NCBI GenBank assembly: GCA_030619425.1
Contig: JAUXBJ010000178.1
Span: 1-5,314, forward strand
DNA from: a bacterium
GTDB taxonomy: Bacteria; Zixibacteria; MSB-5A5; GN15; FEB-12
DNA length: 5,314 nt
Direction of reading: 5' to 3'
Shown piece by piece: positions 1 to 5,314 of this stretch. Positions within the stretch are counted from its first letter, which is position 1. Every line of letters begins with the position of its first letter. The translations under genes and the position numbers were made by a program. The notes below the pieces were generated by a model. It did no database searches and was not told the DNA's origin. It was given only the letters and a program-made list of their open reading frames with translations.

Positions 1-1
1 G

Positions 2-307
2 CGGGAAATGGCCATGAGCACTCTACCGCCAACCTCCCGCCTCGCGCAGAACTACCCTAATCCATTCAACCCCTCGACAAATATCGACTTTTCACTGCCC
101 GGAGGCAGTCATGTTGAGATCGTTGTGTTCAACATACTTGGTCGAAAGGTTGCCGTGTTGGTGAATGATCGTCTTTGCGCGGGACATCATACGGTCCAGT
201 GGGACGGAACAGGTGACGACGGAACGAGGGTTTCCTCCGGCGTGTATTTCTACCGTATCAAGGCCGAAGGTTTCACACAGTCGAAGAAGATGGTGTTGTT
301 GAAGTAG
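2..307 (+). CDS. 3' end of a secreted protein with a T9SS type A C-terminal sorting domain (5' partial)
   Basis: The reading frame is open to the left edge of the window (codons for R-E precede the first ATG at 8), so this is taken as the C-terminal part of a longer gene and not as a 99-residue protein. From the ATG at 8, residues 12-22 read LAQNYPNPFNP. These are followed by a beta-sandwich pattern (FSLP, VEIVVFNILGRKV, AGHHTVQWDG) and the ending SSGVYFYRIKAEGFTQSKKM then VLLK. This is the classic Por-secretion-tail / FlgD-Ig-like domain that routes proteins through the type IX secretion system across the outer membrane in FCB bacteria, where it is normally cleaved off during surface attachment or release. 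The domain appears complete at about 85 residues. The catalytic or structural part of the protein lies outside the window, so its function cannot be stated. A strong terminator follows 23 bp after the TAG stop, so this is the last gene of its transcription unit. Confidence 0.88.
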   Translation, partial: REMAMSTLPPTSRLAQNYPNPFNPSTNIDFSLPGGSHVEIVVFNILGRKVAVLVNDRLCAGHHTVQWDGTGDDGTRVSSGVYFYRIKAEGFTQSKKMVLLK

Positions 308-329
308 AGGCAGCCGCCTAACCGTTTTC

Positions 330-361
330 AAGAGGGACAGCATCCACATGCTGTCCCTTTT
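330..361 (+). terminator. Rho-independent terminator of the T9SS-tail gene
   Basis: A perfect 11-bp stem is formed by agggacagcat (333-343) and atgctgtccct (348-358), with a four-base ccac loop. The stem can extend by a G-U and two A-U pairs (330-332 with 359-361) into the T-run tttt at 358-361. It lies 23 bp after the stop codon at 305-307. The T-run is short but the stem is strong. On the minus strand the stem is followed only by CTTG, so it should act mainly for the plus-strand gene. Confidence 0.85.
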
Positions 362-382
362 GAATTCCGGCCCCCCAGTATA

Positions 383-550
383 CTATTGGCGATATCCTCG
401 TTTCTCCACAGCAACTTCAAGTAAATCGCTGATATCGGTCTGACTGGTGAACCTGAGATACTTGGGGCCGTCCACCGGGTTCTTTGCGCGGGACTTTCCC
501 GCTCCAAAAGTACTATTGACTACGTGAACGCAGGCTAATCCTCCAACGTA
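383..550 (-). pseudogene. Possible decayed 3' remnant of an unrecognised gene
   Basis: On the minus strand a frame of 55 sense codons runs from just after an in-frame TAA (553-551) to a TAG stop (385-383). Its C-terminal half reads like real protein: GPKYLRFTSQTDISDLLEV followed by AVEKRGYRQ, with a plausible amphipathic helix. There is no ATG in the frame and no ribosome binding site, and the upstream codons are less protein-like. If coding, it would be a 5'-truncated remnant that reads towards the terminator hairpin at 330-361. I do not recognise the family. It could equally be chance coding-like sequence within a regulatory intergenic region. Confidence 0.25.
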
Positions 551-629
551 TTATAGTCATAATTGTCGCTGAACGCTGACGGGCGCTTTTCCTCATCGCC
601 CGTACCCAACGGTACAGTTCCTCGGCTGG

Positions 630-643
630 AGGCAGTTCTGCCT
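630..643. promoter_or_regulatory. Candidate upstream activator (enhancer-binding protein) site
   Basis: The dyad aggcag-tt-ctgcct (630-643) lies about 75-90 bp upstream of the predicted sigma-54 transcription start. That distance is typical for binding sites of NtrC-type enhancer-binding proteins, which every sigma-54 promoter needs. A second dyad, gtacc/ggtac at 602-615, lies a further turn or two upstream. The assignment rests only on symmetry and position. The activator is not in the window and the motif is not one I can assign to a known regulator. Confidence 0.3.
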
Positions 644-693
644 GCACGGCAAACCTGCTGATCCACAACCACATATGTGCTCCGGAGCGAGAA

Positions 694-709
694 TGGCACA
701 GTTATTGCA
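694..709 (+). promoter_or_regulatory. Sigma-54 (RpoN) -24/-12 promoter
   Basis: The sequence tggcacagttattgca matches the RpoN consensus TGGCAC-R-N4-TTGC-W at every defined position. The invariant GG is at 695-696 and the invariant GC at 707-708, with exactly 10 nt between them. Taking C708 as -12 puts the transcription start near base 720, giving a leader of about 50 nt before the ATG at 771. Initiation from such promoters requires an ATP-hydrolysing enhancer-binding protein, so the downstream genes should be silent by default and switched on by a specific signal. Location, strand and distance to a strong ribosome binding site all agree. Confidence 0.88.
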
Positions 710-729
710 AATGGTCGGGAGCAACTGAA

Positions 730-745
730 GTTAGTGAATACTAAC
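730..745 (+). other. Small hairpin in the 5' leader
   Basis: gttagt (730-735) and actaac (740-745) form a 6-bp stem with a gaat loop, about 10 nt after the predicted start of transcription. A competing dyad, aacag-ac-ctgtt (743-754), overlaps its right arm, so only one of the two can form at a time. Neither sequesters the ribosome binding site at 758-764. It may stabilise the message or have no function. Confidence 0.3.
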
Positions 746-757
746 AGACCTGTTCTG

Positions 758-764
758 AAAGGAG
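758..764 (+). promoter_or_regulatory. Ribosome binding site of the CDGxG-motif protein gene
   Basis: aaaggag at 758-764 ends 6 nt before the ATG at 771. It is a strong Shine-Dalgarno at good spacing and fixes the start, which also gives a textbook signal peptide. Confidence 0.85.
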
Positions 765-770
765 ACAACA

Positions 771-1244
771 ATGAAAACAGCAACAACCATCAGCCTGTCC
801 GTTCTTATCATGGCCGCCATGGTCATGTTCTCACCTGCCGGAGCCCAGGCTCAGACTTGTGATGGGAACGGAAAGAATTTCGTGGACCTCGACGGTGACG
901 GCTTCAACGACAATACGCCCGACCACGATGGTGACGAAATCCCGAATGGTCTCGATCCTGACTACGTCAAGAATGCCCAGGATGGCACCGGCTATCAGAA
1001 AGGTCAGCTTGGCGAGAATTCCGGCGACGGAATGGCCCGGAACAAGACCATGACCAAGTCCCAGAAATTCAACCGTCTACAGGCCTTCAGCGGCTCCATG
1101 TTTCAGAAGAGACTTGGCGCCCAGGGCGGCATGAATGGCTCCGGCGCCGGAGTCTGTGACGGAACCGGTGCTGGTTCTGCCGGAGGCGGCGTTTGTGATG
1201 GTACCGGTCCTCACGGTTCCAGGCAGCGCGGCGGCGGCAAGTAG
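771..1244 (+). CDS. Small exported protein with DxDGDG calcium-loop-like repeats and CDGxG motifs
   Basis: The gene encodes 157 residues. Residues 1-27 are a clear Sec signal peptide (MKT, hydrophobic core ISLSVLIMAAMVMF, then AGAQA with cleavage after A25 or A27), so the mature protein is exported. Cys30 is not in a lipobox, so it is not a typical lipoprotein. Residues 37-65 contain the acidic loops FVDLDGDGFND and DHDGDEIPNGLDPDY, which resemble thrombospondin type-3 or EF-hand-like calcium-binding loops. Residues 90-115 are basic and may be helical. The C-terminus is glycine-rich. The motif CDGxG occurs three times, at Cys30, Cys129 and Cys142 (CDGNG, CDGTG, CDGTG), and the protein has no other cysteines. 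The spacing does not match a DnaJ-type CxxCxGxG zinc finger. The gene is first behind the sigma-54 promoter, with the outer-membrane barrel gene 83 bp downstream. I do not recognise a named family. Export and metal or calcium binding are inferences from motifs. Possible roles include a periplasmic or surface partner of the barrel. Confidence 0.85.
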   Translation: MKTATTISLSVLIMAAMVMFSPAGAQAQTCDGNGKNFVDLDGDGFNDNTPDHDGDEIPNGLDPDYVKNAQDGTGYQKGQLGENSGDGMARNKTMTKSQKFNRLQAFSGSMFQKRLGAQGGMNGSGAGVCDGTGAGSAGGGVCDGTGPHGSRQRGGGK

Positions 1245-1314
1245 AAGCAAATACAATCTTCCGATCCGGGGTGGCGGTCTCTGACTGTCATCCCGGTTCT
1301 GATGGACTGTACCG

Positions 1315-1320
1315 AGGAGG
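1315..1320 (+). promoter_or_regulatory. Ribosome binding site that sets a GTG start for the barrel gene
   Basis: A full aggagg at 1315-1320 lies 7 nt before GTG at 1328. The ATG at 1323 is only 2 nt from it and is followed at once by TAG, and the in-frame ATG at 1271 has no good Shine-Dalgarno. The GTG start also puts a positively charged n-region right before the signal-peptide core. Confidence 0.82.
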
Positions 1321-1327
1321 TTATGTA

Positions 1328-2446
1328 GTGCGTGCAAGAACAGCATCCATTATTGCGGTGGTTATCGGTCTCTTTTTTGTGCATGTCACCAGGGCGGAGA
1401 TCGTCACCAACCTTTCATTAGGAGGCGGTTATCAGGGGAATCTCTTCAACGACTCAATCTCGGTCGGTGAATCTTATTCATTTGTGGGCGGGGATATTGA
1501 GTTCTACCCATCGGCTTCAACCCGGATCACGGCCCACGGCCGGTACAACGCTTACACTTCGACGAGGGATCTGTCCAATTTCTCCGGCGGCGCGTCAATT
1601 GTGATTATACCGACCAGTGAGTCTTCCGCGTGGTCGGTGTTGTTTGCCGGTCAATTGTCCTATCGTACTTTTGGGAAGCTCTATCAGTTGTACGATCAGA
1701 CCGATGTCGGCGGAGCAAGCACTATCGGGTACCGTCTGACGCCGTCGCTTCTGCTTAAGGCCAGGGCGTCTTACGGCAGGATCACGTACACTAATGCGGA
1801 TTTCGGTTCAAACCGTGGAAGTGAGATTGTGGCCGGAGTCAATCTTACTCCGTTCGGCTCCAATGCTCTTGCCCTGGAACTCGGACACTCTTGGCGCACC
1901 TATGATCTGGCGGCGCTGCCGACTAGCGGCACGCATAGATCATTTGGGGATGATGCAGGGGACAGGCAGACTTATGCGAGCACCGGTCTGTCGCTGCGTT
2001 ACTCCCGGCCCCTGGGCGCCCGAACCGGTCTCAGCGTGTCGCTGGGGCAACGGCGCCTGCACTTAGATGATGCTATTGCAATCCCTGGTTACTCTATTGA
2101 CTACTTGTCTCCCTGGAGAGAGCTCTGGGATGGGACAAGTATTTCAACCAATGTAAAACATCATTTCCCGAAACAGGTGACGGTTGAGATCGGTGCAGCC
2201 TACTATGACAAGGCCTTCGTGGACGTAGTTGAATTCGACGACCTGTTGGGCGAATCGTACTGGTTAAGCTCGCGCGAGGACGACTTCACTACGCTTCAGA
2301 TTTCGATTGCCAGGCCTGTCTCGATGCAAAACAACAGCCTCATTACACCTAACCTCAGTGTAACCTATGCCCATAACCAATCTACCCTTGACTACTACGA
2401 CTACGGAGATCTGTCGGTATTCCTCTCGCTCAACATGAAATTCTGA
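1328..2446 (+). CDS. Predicted outer-membrane beta-barrel protein of unknown function
   Basis: With the GTG start at 1328 the product has 372 residues. An upstream in-frame ATG at 1271 would add 19 residues that spoil the signal peptide, and it lacks a ribosome binding site. Residues 1-23 (MRARTASIIAVVIGLFFVHV, TRA) form a Sec signal peptide with likely cleavage after A23. The rest is made of alternating hydrophobic/polar strands rich in Gly, Tyr, Ser and Thr, with short turns. Examples are NLSLGGGYQGNLF, LLLKARASYGRITY, ALALELGHSW, GLSLRYSR, GLSVSLGQRR and VTVEIGAAYYD. The protein ends LSVFLSLNMKF, with the terminal aromatic residue of the beta-signal recognised by BamA. There are no cysteines in the mature part. 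Roughly 12-16 strands are plausible by eye. It follows the CDGxG-motif gene by 83 bp with no terminator between, so both probably depend on the sigma-54 promoter at 694. It could be a porin, a secretion or anchoring partner for the small protein, or a surface adhesin. The sequence does not decide among these. Confidence 0.82.
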   Translation: MRARTASIIAVVIGLFFVHVTRAEIVTNLSLGGGYQGNLFNDSISVGESYSFVGGDIEFYPSASTRITAHGRYNAYTSTRDLSNFSGGASIVIIPTSESSAWSVLFAGQLSYRTFGKLYQLYDQTDVGGASTIGYRLTPSLLLKARASYGRITYTNADFGSNRGSEIVAGVNLTPFGSNALALELGHSWRTYDLAALPTSGTHRSFGDDAGDRQTYASTGLSLRYSRPLGARTGLSVSLGQRRLHLDDAIAIPGYSIDYLSPWRELWDGTSISTNVKHHFPKQVTVEIGAAYYDKAFVDVVEFDDLLGESYWLSSREDDFTTLQISIARPVSMQNNSLITPNLSVTYAHNQSTLDYYDYGDLSVFLSLNMKF

Positions 2447-2511
2447 TTCCCGATCTCACCCCGTGGGAACTCTGTGCAGAGAACTATTTACGACAGGCCG
2501 CTTAGTCTCCG

Positions 2512-2566
2512 ACGGTGAATAGGCTGATCAGTTTGTATGACCCCGCATTACACTGAGGTTCACCGT
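2512..2566. terminator. Possible bidirectional terminator or long-range hairpin between convergent genes
   Basis: acggtgaa (2512-2519) pairs perfectly with ttcaccgt (2559-2566). Inside it, tcagt (2528-2532) pairs with actga (2552-2556), giving a two-tier stem between the convergent barrel and peptidase genes. A short ttt follows on the plus strand. The loop is long and the T-run weak, so it is not a classic intrinsic terminator. Its position 66 bp after one stop codon and 12 bp beyond the other suggests that it may end or protect both transcripts. Nothing else was seen in the 131-bp gap. Confidence 0.35.
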
Positions 2567-2577
2567 TTCACACCAAA

Positions 2578-5313
2578 CTACGGGCACGCCGCCGGTTCGG
2601 GACCTCCGTTGAACATGTAATCGACGAGATGCACAAGGTCACTTATGTCGAGAGGTGAACCCACTCCGCTGCCATCGATATCAGCCTCCTCCATACACTC
2701 AGGAGCAGGACCATCGGTGAACATGAAATCGACCAGGTAGACAAGATCGCTAATATCAATTGCGTCGCCTGGATCGTAATCAACATTCCCTCGAATCGGC
2801 GGCATGCAGCAGGCGTCATAGCCGACGGTGAAACAATGAGGACCATCCCACACGGGAAACCGATTTCCGACACTGGCTCCACCGTCCCACTTCCATACCC
2901 CTGAAGGTGGATACCAACAGGAGTCGAGGCAGATCGTGCGACCGACAAAGCTACTGTCCACGGGACCAATGGTGATACAGAGCGCCGTATCGTCAAAAGC
3001 TCCCGGAAGGCCTACCTGCGGTGGAATGCCGGTAGCCACACCACCGAAGCCAACTGTGTCGGCGCCTACGCCATCGACATTCGTCTCAACCGGGTAGAAG
3101 AACATGAAGTTGCTCGTCCAGTCGATACTTCCCAAAGTGTCAGGATTCGTTGTGGACCAGGTCGCACCGTCGGGGGAGTAGACCCGAAAGCCGTTGGTAA
3201 CGCCCTTGAAATCGCTTGGGCCATTGTTGGTCAATCTAAGATAAAACCTGACTTCCCTGAGAGCGCCGATAGTGGTGTCATCGACCAGCCCCGTCACGGC
3301 ATCCAGCGAGATTGCCACACTCTCACCACCGGAGCAACTAACGTTTCCAGCCACAGTGCGGGCTTCATAGTCAAACTCCTCAGTGAAAAACATCGGTAGG
3401 TATGAGGTGTTCCGGTCCAAATCGATCGTGGCCGACTGACCCGGTTGGGCCGCCTCGGAAACTTCGAAATAAACTTTCAGGATCGGTCCGGCGCCGGGCT
3501 CGAGGTCCGGTGCACCTCCGGAAGTAGAACTCTGAAGTGCGAATGTCGCTTTCCGGCTGTTGGGGCTATACTGAACCAGTGCCTGCTCCTCGAAATAATC
3601 GGTGCGGCAGCCCTCTGTTGAGAAGCTGACGTACGATAACTCAAGGTCTCCCTGGTCATACATTACGGGCACGAATATCCTATTAACAGGGACTGTGTTT
3701 CGGGCGTAAATGGTCACCTCAGCCGTAGCGCTTGCCGCGGCGTCGACATCATCGGCGATCATGGAATCGGCCAGCGCTGTTATATAGTCGACTTTGGTGC
3801 GGCTACGGATATCCCCACCCGCGTCTATCTGGAGCGTAACATCGTAGCTCCCCGGCAGGCTGTAGACATGACCGGGTGACTGCACCCAGGCCGAATCACC
3901 ATCTCCGAAGTCCCAGGTCCAGGTATCCACCGTGAGATCCGAGGAACCCACAAAACTAACCGCGAACGGCGCCCAACCGAGTGTGGAGTCGGCGTCGAAC
4001 AGCACTGCCTTGTCTGGAAAGATGTCGATCAGCATATATTCGACCATCGGGTCGCATCCCTCCCACGGACAATGGAGACTATCCACCGTGAACCAGGAGT
4101 TTTGGCTTCCACCCCAGCCGTAGTTCATGTGGTATTGCATCGAGCCACCGCTATTGTCATACCCGTCGCAGACAATTGCGTGGCTGGTGATTACGTAGTG
4201 AATGGGCATACTCTGGTCAATCTGATCCATGACGATATCGAACCAGGAAGCGGCGTAGTAGTCGCTGCGGTAGACTCTCGTAATGTCCCAGGAGTACCCG
4301 AAATATGTAGGCATGTGAGTGAGCATCATACCCGGCCACGCCCCGGAGCCGTCGGCGCCGTAGCCCATCTCTAAGGCAACGCCCACCTCATAATTGAGTT
4401 CCGCCAGCGCTGCCGAATCCTCCGGTTCACATCCAAAGTGACAGGCGTTGATAATGTGTTCCCAGTCATACGGGTCGGAGAAGTCTGCCGTCAGATAGCG
4501 ACCGGGGACAGGACCATCGCCATACCAGTAGTAAGTGTGACTGCCGTCCCCTGCCGGTGGCCATTGGTGGTACGCCATAATCTGGGCATAAGCGGTCGCC
4601 ACACAGCCGGCTACGCATCGAGCGCCGTCACCCATGGGACAATAGTCATTGTAAGGTGAGCCCTGGTCCCAGACTGTAGTCAGGAGCGGACCCACGACAT
4701 CCATCGGTGACCGCTCGCTTTTCGCCAGGAACGTGTCAAACTCCTCCGTGCTTACTGCGTACCTGTCCCAACGCTCTCTATTGCCCCGGCCAAGCAGAAC
4801 TTCTCCCGTGGCAGGCTGCACGACATCAAGACCGCCGTAGATTTCCTTGTAAAGCCGCATACGGTCGGTCAGAACATCTTTCAGAAGCTGTGTGAAGCCG
4901 CCGGTATCGCTGACATTCAAGTTGGATTCGGTCGAGTAGGCCTTAACCGATGGGAGTTCCTTGAGAACAGGGACCACAACGTAACCGGTGGGGGCGATGG
5001 CAAAGCAGCGACCCAGAACTTGACCGTTCTCAACAAGCTCCTCGATTTTCAGGATGTCTGGGTTGGTTTCGCCGGCCCAGTCCCCTTTATCGTATACTAC
5101 CTGGGATAACCAGTTGCGGCAAACCTGTTCCATTTCTTCAGGACTGGCGATCGAAGCCGTCAGAGCCGGAGCCAACGTCAAAACAAGCAGGATGCAGGCG
5201 CCGACCGCGACGGTGACCGAGAGCAACGTCGTTGTCCGGCGATGAGGTCGAGCTTTTTCTCTATCGCGGTTGACCGTGTTGGAGTCCGTCCCGGGATCGG
5301 TTTCTTGTCTCAG
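2578..5313 (-). CDS. Secreted C10-family (streptopain-like) cysteine peptidase with PKD, cohesin-like and dockerin-like domains (5' end probably outside the window)
   Basis: Numbering from the TTG at 5226 gives 882 residues. The frame stays open to the right edge, and the preceding codons supply the basic RPHRR needed before the hydrophobic signal segment (about 3-24). No ATG, GTG or TTG occurs upstream of that TTG, and it has no Shine-Dalgarno, so the real start is probably beyond 5314. Residues about 28-165 resemble the inhibitory prodomain of SpeB (APTGYVVVPVLKELPSVKAYST). The catalytic domain, about 175-405, has oxyanion-hole Gln188 in WDQGSPYN, nucleophile Cys208 in GCVATAYAQIMAYHQWP, His349 in SHAIVCDGY and Trp371 in HMNYGWGG. 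These match streptopain Gln162, Cys192, His340 and Trp357, so it should be an active secreted protease made as a zymogen. A PKD domain follows (about 407-485, WTWDFGDGD). Next come a cohesin-like beta domain (about 490-630), an unrecognised beta-rich domain (about 632-805) and two dockerin-like EF-hand repeats (812-882, IDISDLVYLVDFMF and LDISDLVHLVDYMF). Unlike the gene at the left edge, it has no T9SS tail. Confidence 0.92.
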   Translation of the reverse strand: MRQETDPGTDSNTVNRDREKARPHRRTTTLLSVTVAVGACILLVLTLAPALTASIASPEEMEQVCRNWLSQVVYDKGDWAGETNPDILKIEELVENGQVLGRCFAIAPTGYVVVPVLKELPSVKAYSTESNLNVSDTGGFTQLLKDVLTDRMRLYKEIYGGLDVVQPATGEVLLGRGNRERWDRYAVSTEEFDTFLAKSERSPMDVVGPLLTTVWDQGSPYNDYCPMGDGARCVAGCVATAYAQIMAYHQWPPAGDGSHTYYWYGDGPVPGRYLTADFSDPYDWEHIINACHFGCEPEDSAALAELNYEVGVALEMGYGADGSGAWPGMMLTHMPTYFGYSWDITRVYRSDYYAASWFDIVMDQIDQSMPIHYVITSHAIVCDGYDNSGGSMQYHMNYGWGGSQNSWFTVDSLHCPWEGCDPMVEYMLIDIFPDKAVLFDADSTLGWAPFAVSFVGSSDLTVDTWTWDFGDGDSAWVQSPGHVYSLPGSYDVTLQIDAGGDIRSRTKVDYITALADSMIADDVDAAASATAEVTIYARNTVPVNRIFVPVMYDQGDLELSYVSFSTEGCRTDYFEEQALVQYSPNSRKATFALQSSTSGGAPDLEPGAGPILKVYFEVSEAAQPGQSATIDLDRNTSYLPMFFTEEFDYEARTVAGNVSCSGGESVAISLDAVTGLVDDTTIGALREVRFYLRLTNNGPSDFKGVTNGFRVYSPDGATWSTTNPDTLGSIDWTSNFMFFYPVETNVDGVGADTVGFGGVATGIPPQVGLPGAFDDTALCITIGPVDSSFVGRTICLDSCWYPPSGVWKWDGGASVGNRFPVWDGPHCFTVGYDACCMPPIRGNVDYDPGDAIDISDLVYLVDFMFTDGPAPECMEEADIDGSGVGSPLDISDLVHLVDYMFNGGPEPAACP

Positions 5314-5314
5314 A

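Larger units (their letters stand above)
362..693. other. Intergenic region with inverted repeats and no convincing intact gene
   Basis: No plus-strand gene is visible in this stretch of about 330 bp. It holds a short minus-strand reading frame (listed separately) and several short dyads. They are gcggga/tcccgc with a 3-nt loop (488-502), acgggcg/cgcccgt with an 11-nt loop (579-603), gtacc/ggtac with a 4-nt loop (602-615), aggcag/ctgcct with a 2-nt spacer (630-643), the palindrome cacatatgtg (670-679) and the palindrome ctccggag (680-687). The density of dyads rises towards the sigma-54 promoter at 694, as expected for a control region, but none matches an operator that I can name. Confidence 0.5.

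Noticed and set aside
516..554. ttgact (516-521) and tattat (549-554) as a housekeeping promoter
   Set aside because: The spacing of 27 nt is far from the usual 16-18, and the sigma-54 element nearer the gene is a much better match.
535..786. Minus-strand open frame of 83 codons overlapping the sigma-54 promoter and leader
   Set aside because: Its start region overlaps the ribosome binding site and start of the plus-strand gene. It has no ribosome binding site of its own and its composition is not protein-like.
858..860. Cys30 of the small protein as a lipoprotein attachment site
   Set aside because: The residues before it (AQAQT) do not form a lipobox, and AxA signal-peptidase I sites precede it.
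1152..1208. The two VCDGTG motifs as a DnaJ-like zinc finger or heme site
   Set aside because: Each has a single cysteine. CxxC pairs and CxxCH motifs are absent.
1271..1327. In-frame ATG at 1271 as the start of the barrel protein
   Set aside because: It lacks a ribosome binding site and adds 19 polar residues before the signal peptide. GTG at 1328 has aggagg at 7 nt.
1323..1328. Start-stop pair atgtag just before the barrel start, as a regulatory minimal frame
   Set aside because: The ATG is only 2 nt from the Shine-Dalgarno, too close for efficient initiation. It is probably coincidental.
1..5314. CRISPR arrays, tRNA/rRNA genes, insertion sequences
   Set aside because: No regularly spaced repeats, cloverleaf-like segments, transposase frames or terminal inverted repeats were seen.

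Overview
The window looks like part of the genome of an uncultured bacterium of the FCB superphylum, most likely Zixibacteria or a close relative. Three things point there. One gene at the left edge ends in a type IX secretion (Por/T9SS type A) C-terminal sorting domain with the NYPNPFNP signature. A large secreted cysteine peptidase ends in a two-repeat dockerin-like module of the kind common in Zixibacteria. The genes otherwise encode exported, envelope-associated proteins. This assignment is inferred from protein style and is not a database result.

Layout. Bases 2-307 (+) are the 3' end of a gene that begins outside the window, followed at 330-361 by a clear intrinsic terminator. Bases 362-693 hold no convincing intact gene. 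They contain a short, possibly decayed minus-strand reading frame (383-550) and several inverted repeats. At 694-709 is an exact match to the sigma-54 (RpoN) -24/-12 consensus, with the GG and GC doublets separated by exactly 10 nt. It sits about 60 bp before a strong ribosome binding site and a 157-residue exported protein (771-1244). That protein carries calcium-loop-like DxDGDG repeats and three CDGxG motifs. The next gene (1328-2446, GTG start) encodes a predicted 372-residue outer-membrane beta-barrel protein. The gap is only 83 bp and no terminator is visible in it, so the two are probably one sigma-54-dependent operon. A long-range inverted repeat lies in the convergent intergenic gap 2447-2577. 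The rest of the window (2578-5313, minus strand) is a multidomain C10-family (streptopain-like) peptidase: signal/anchor segment, inhibitory prodomain, catalytic domain with Cys and His, PKD domain, cohesin-like domain, an unrecognised beta-rich domain and a dockerin-like tail. Its true start is probably beyond the right edge.

How the parts relate. The left-hand protein and the peptidase appear to be independent secreted or surface proteins, one with a T9SS tail and the other with a dockerin-like tail. The part most worth attention is the central module: a small Cys/Gly/Asp-rich exported protein plus an outer-membrane barrel, controlled by an activator-dependent promoter. I recognise no described function for this pair. 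It may be an envelope or surface system switched on by a bacterial enhancer-binding protein whose signal is not visible here.
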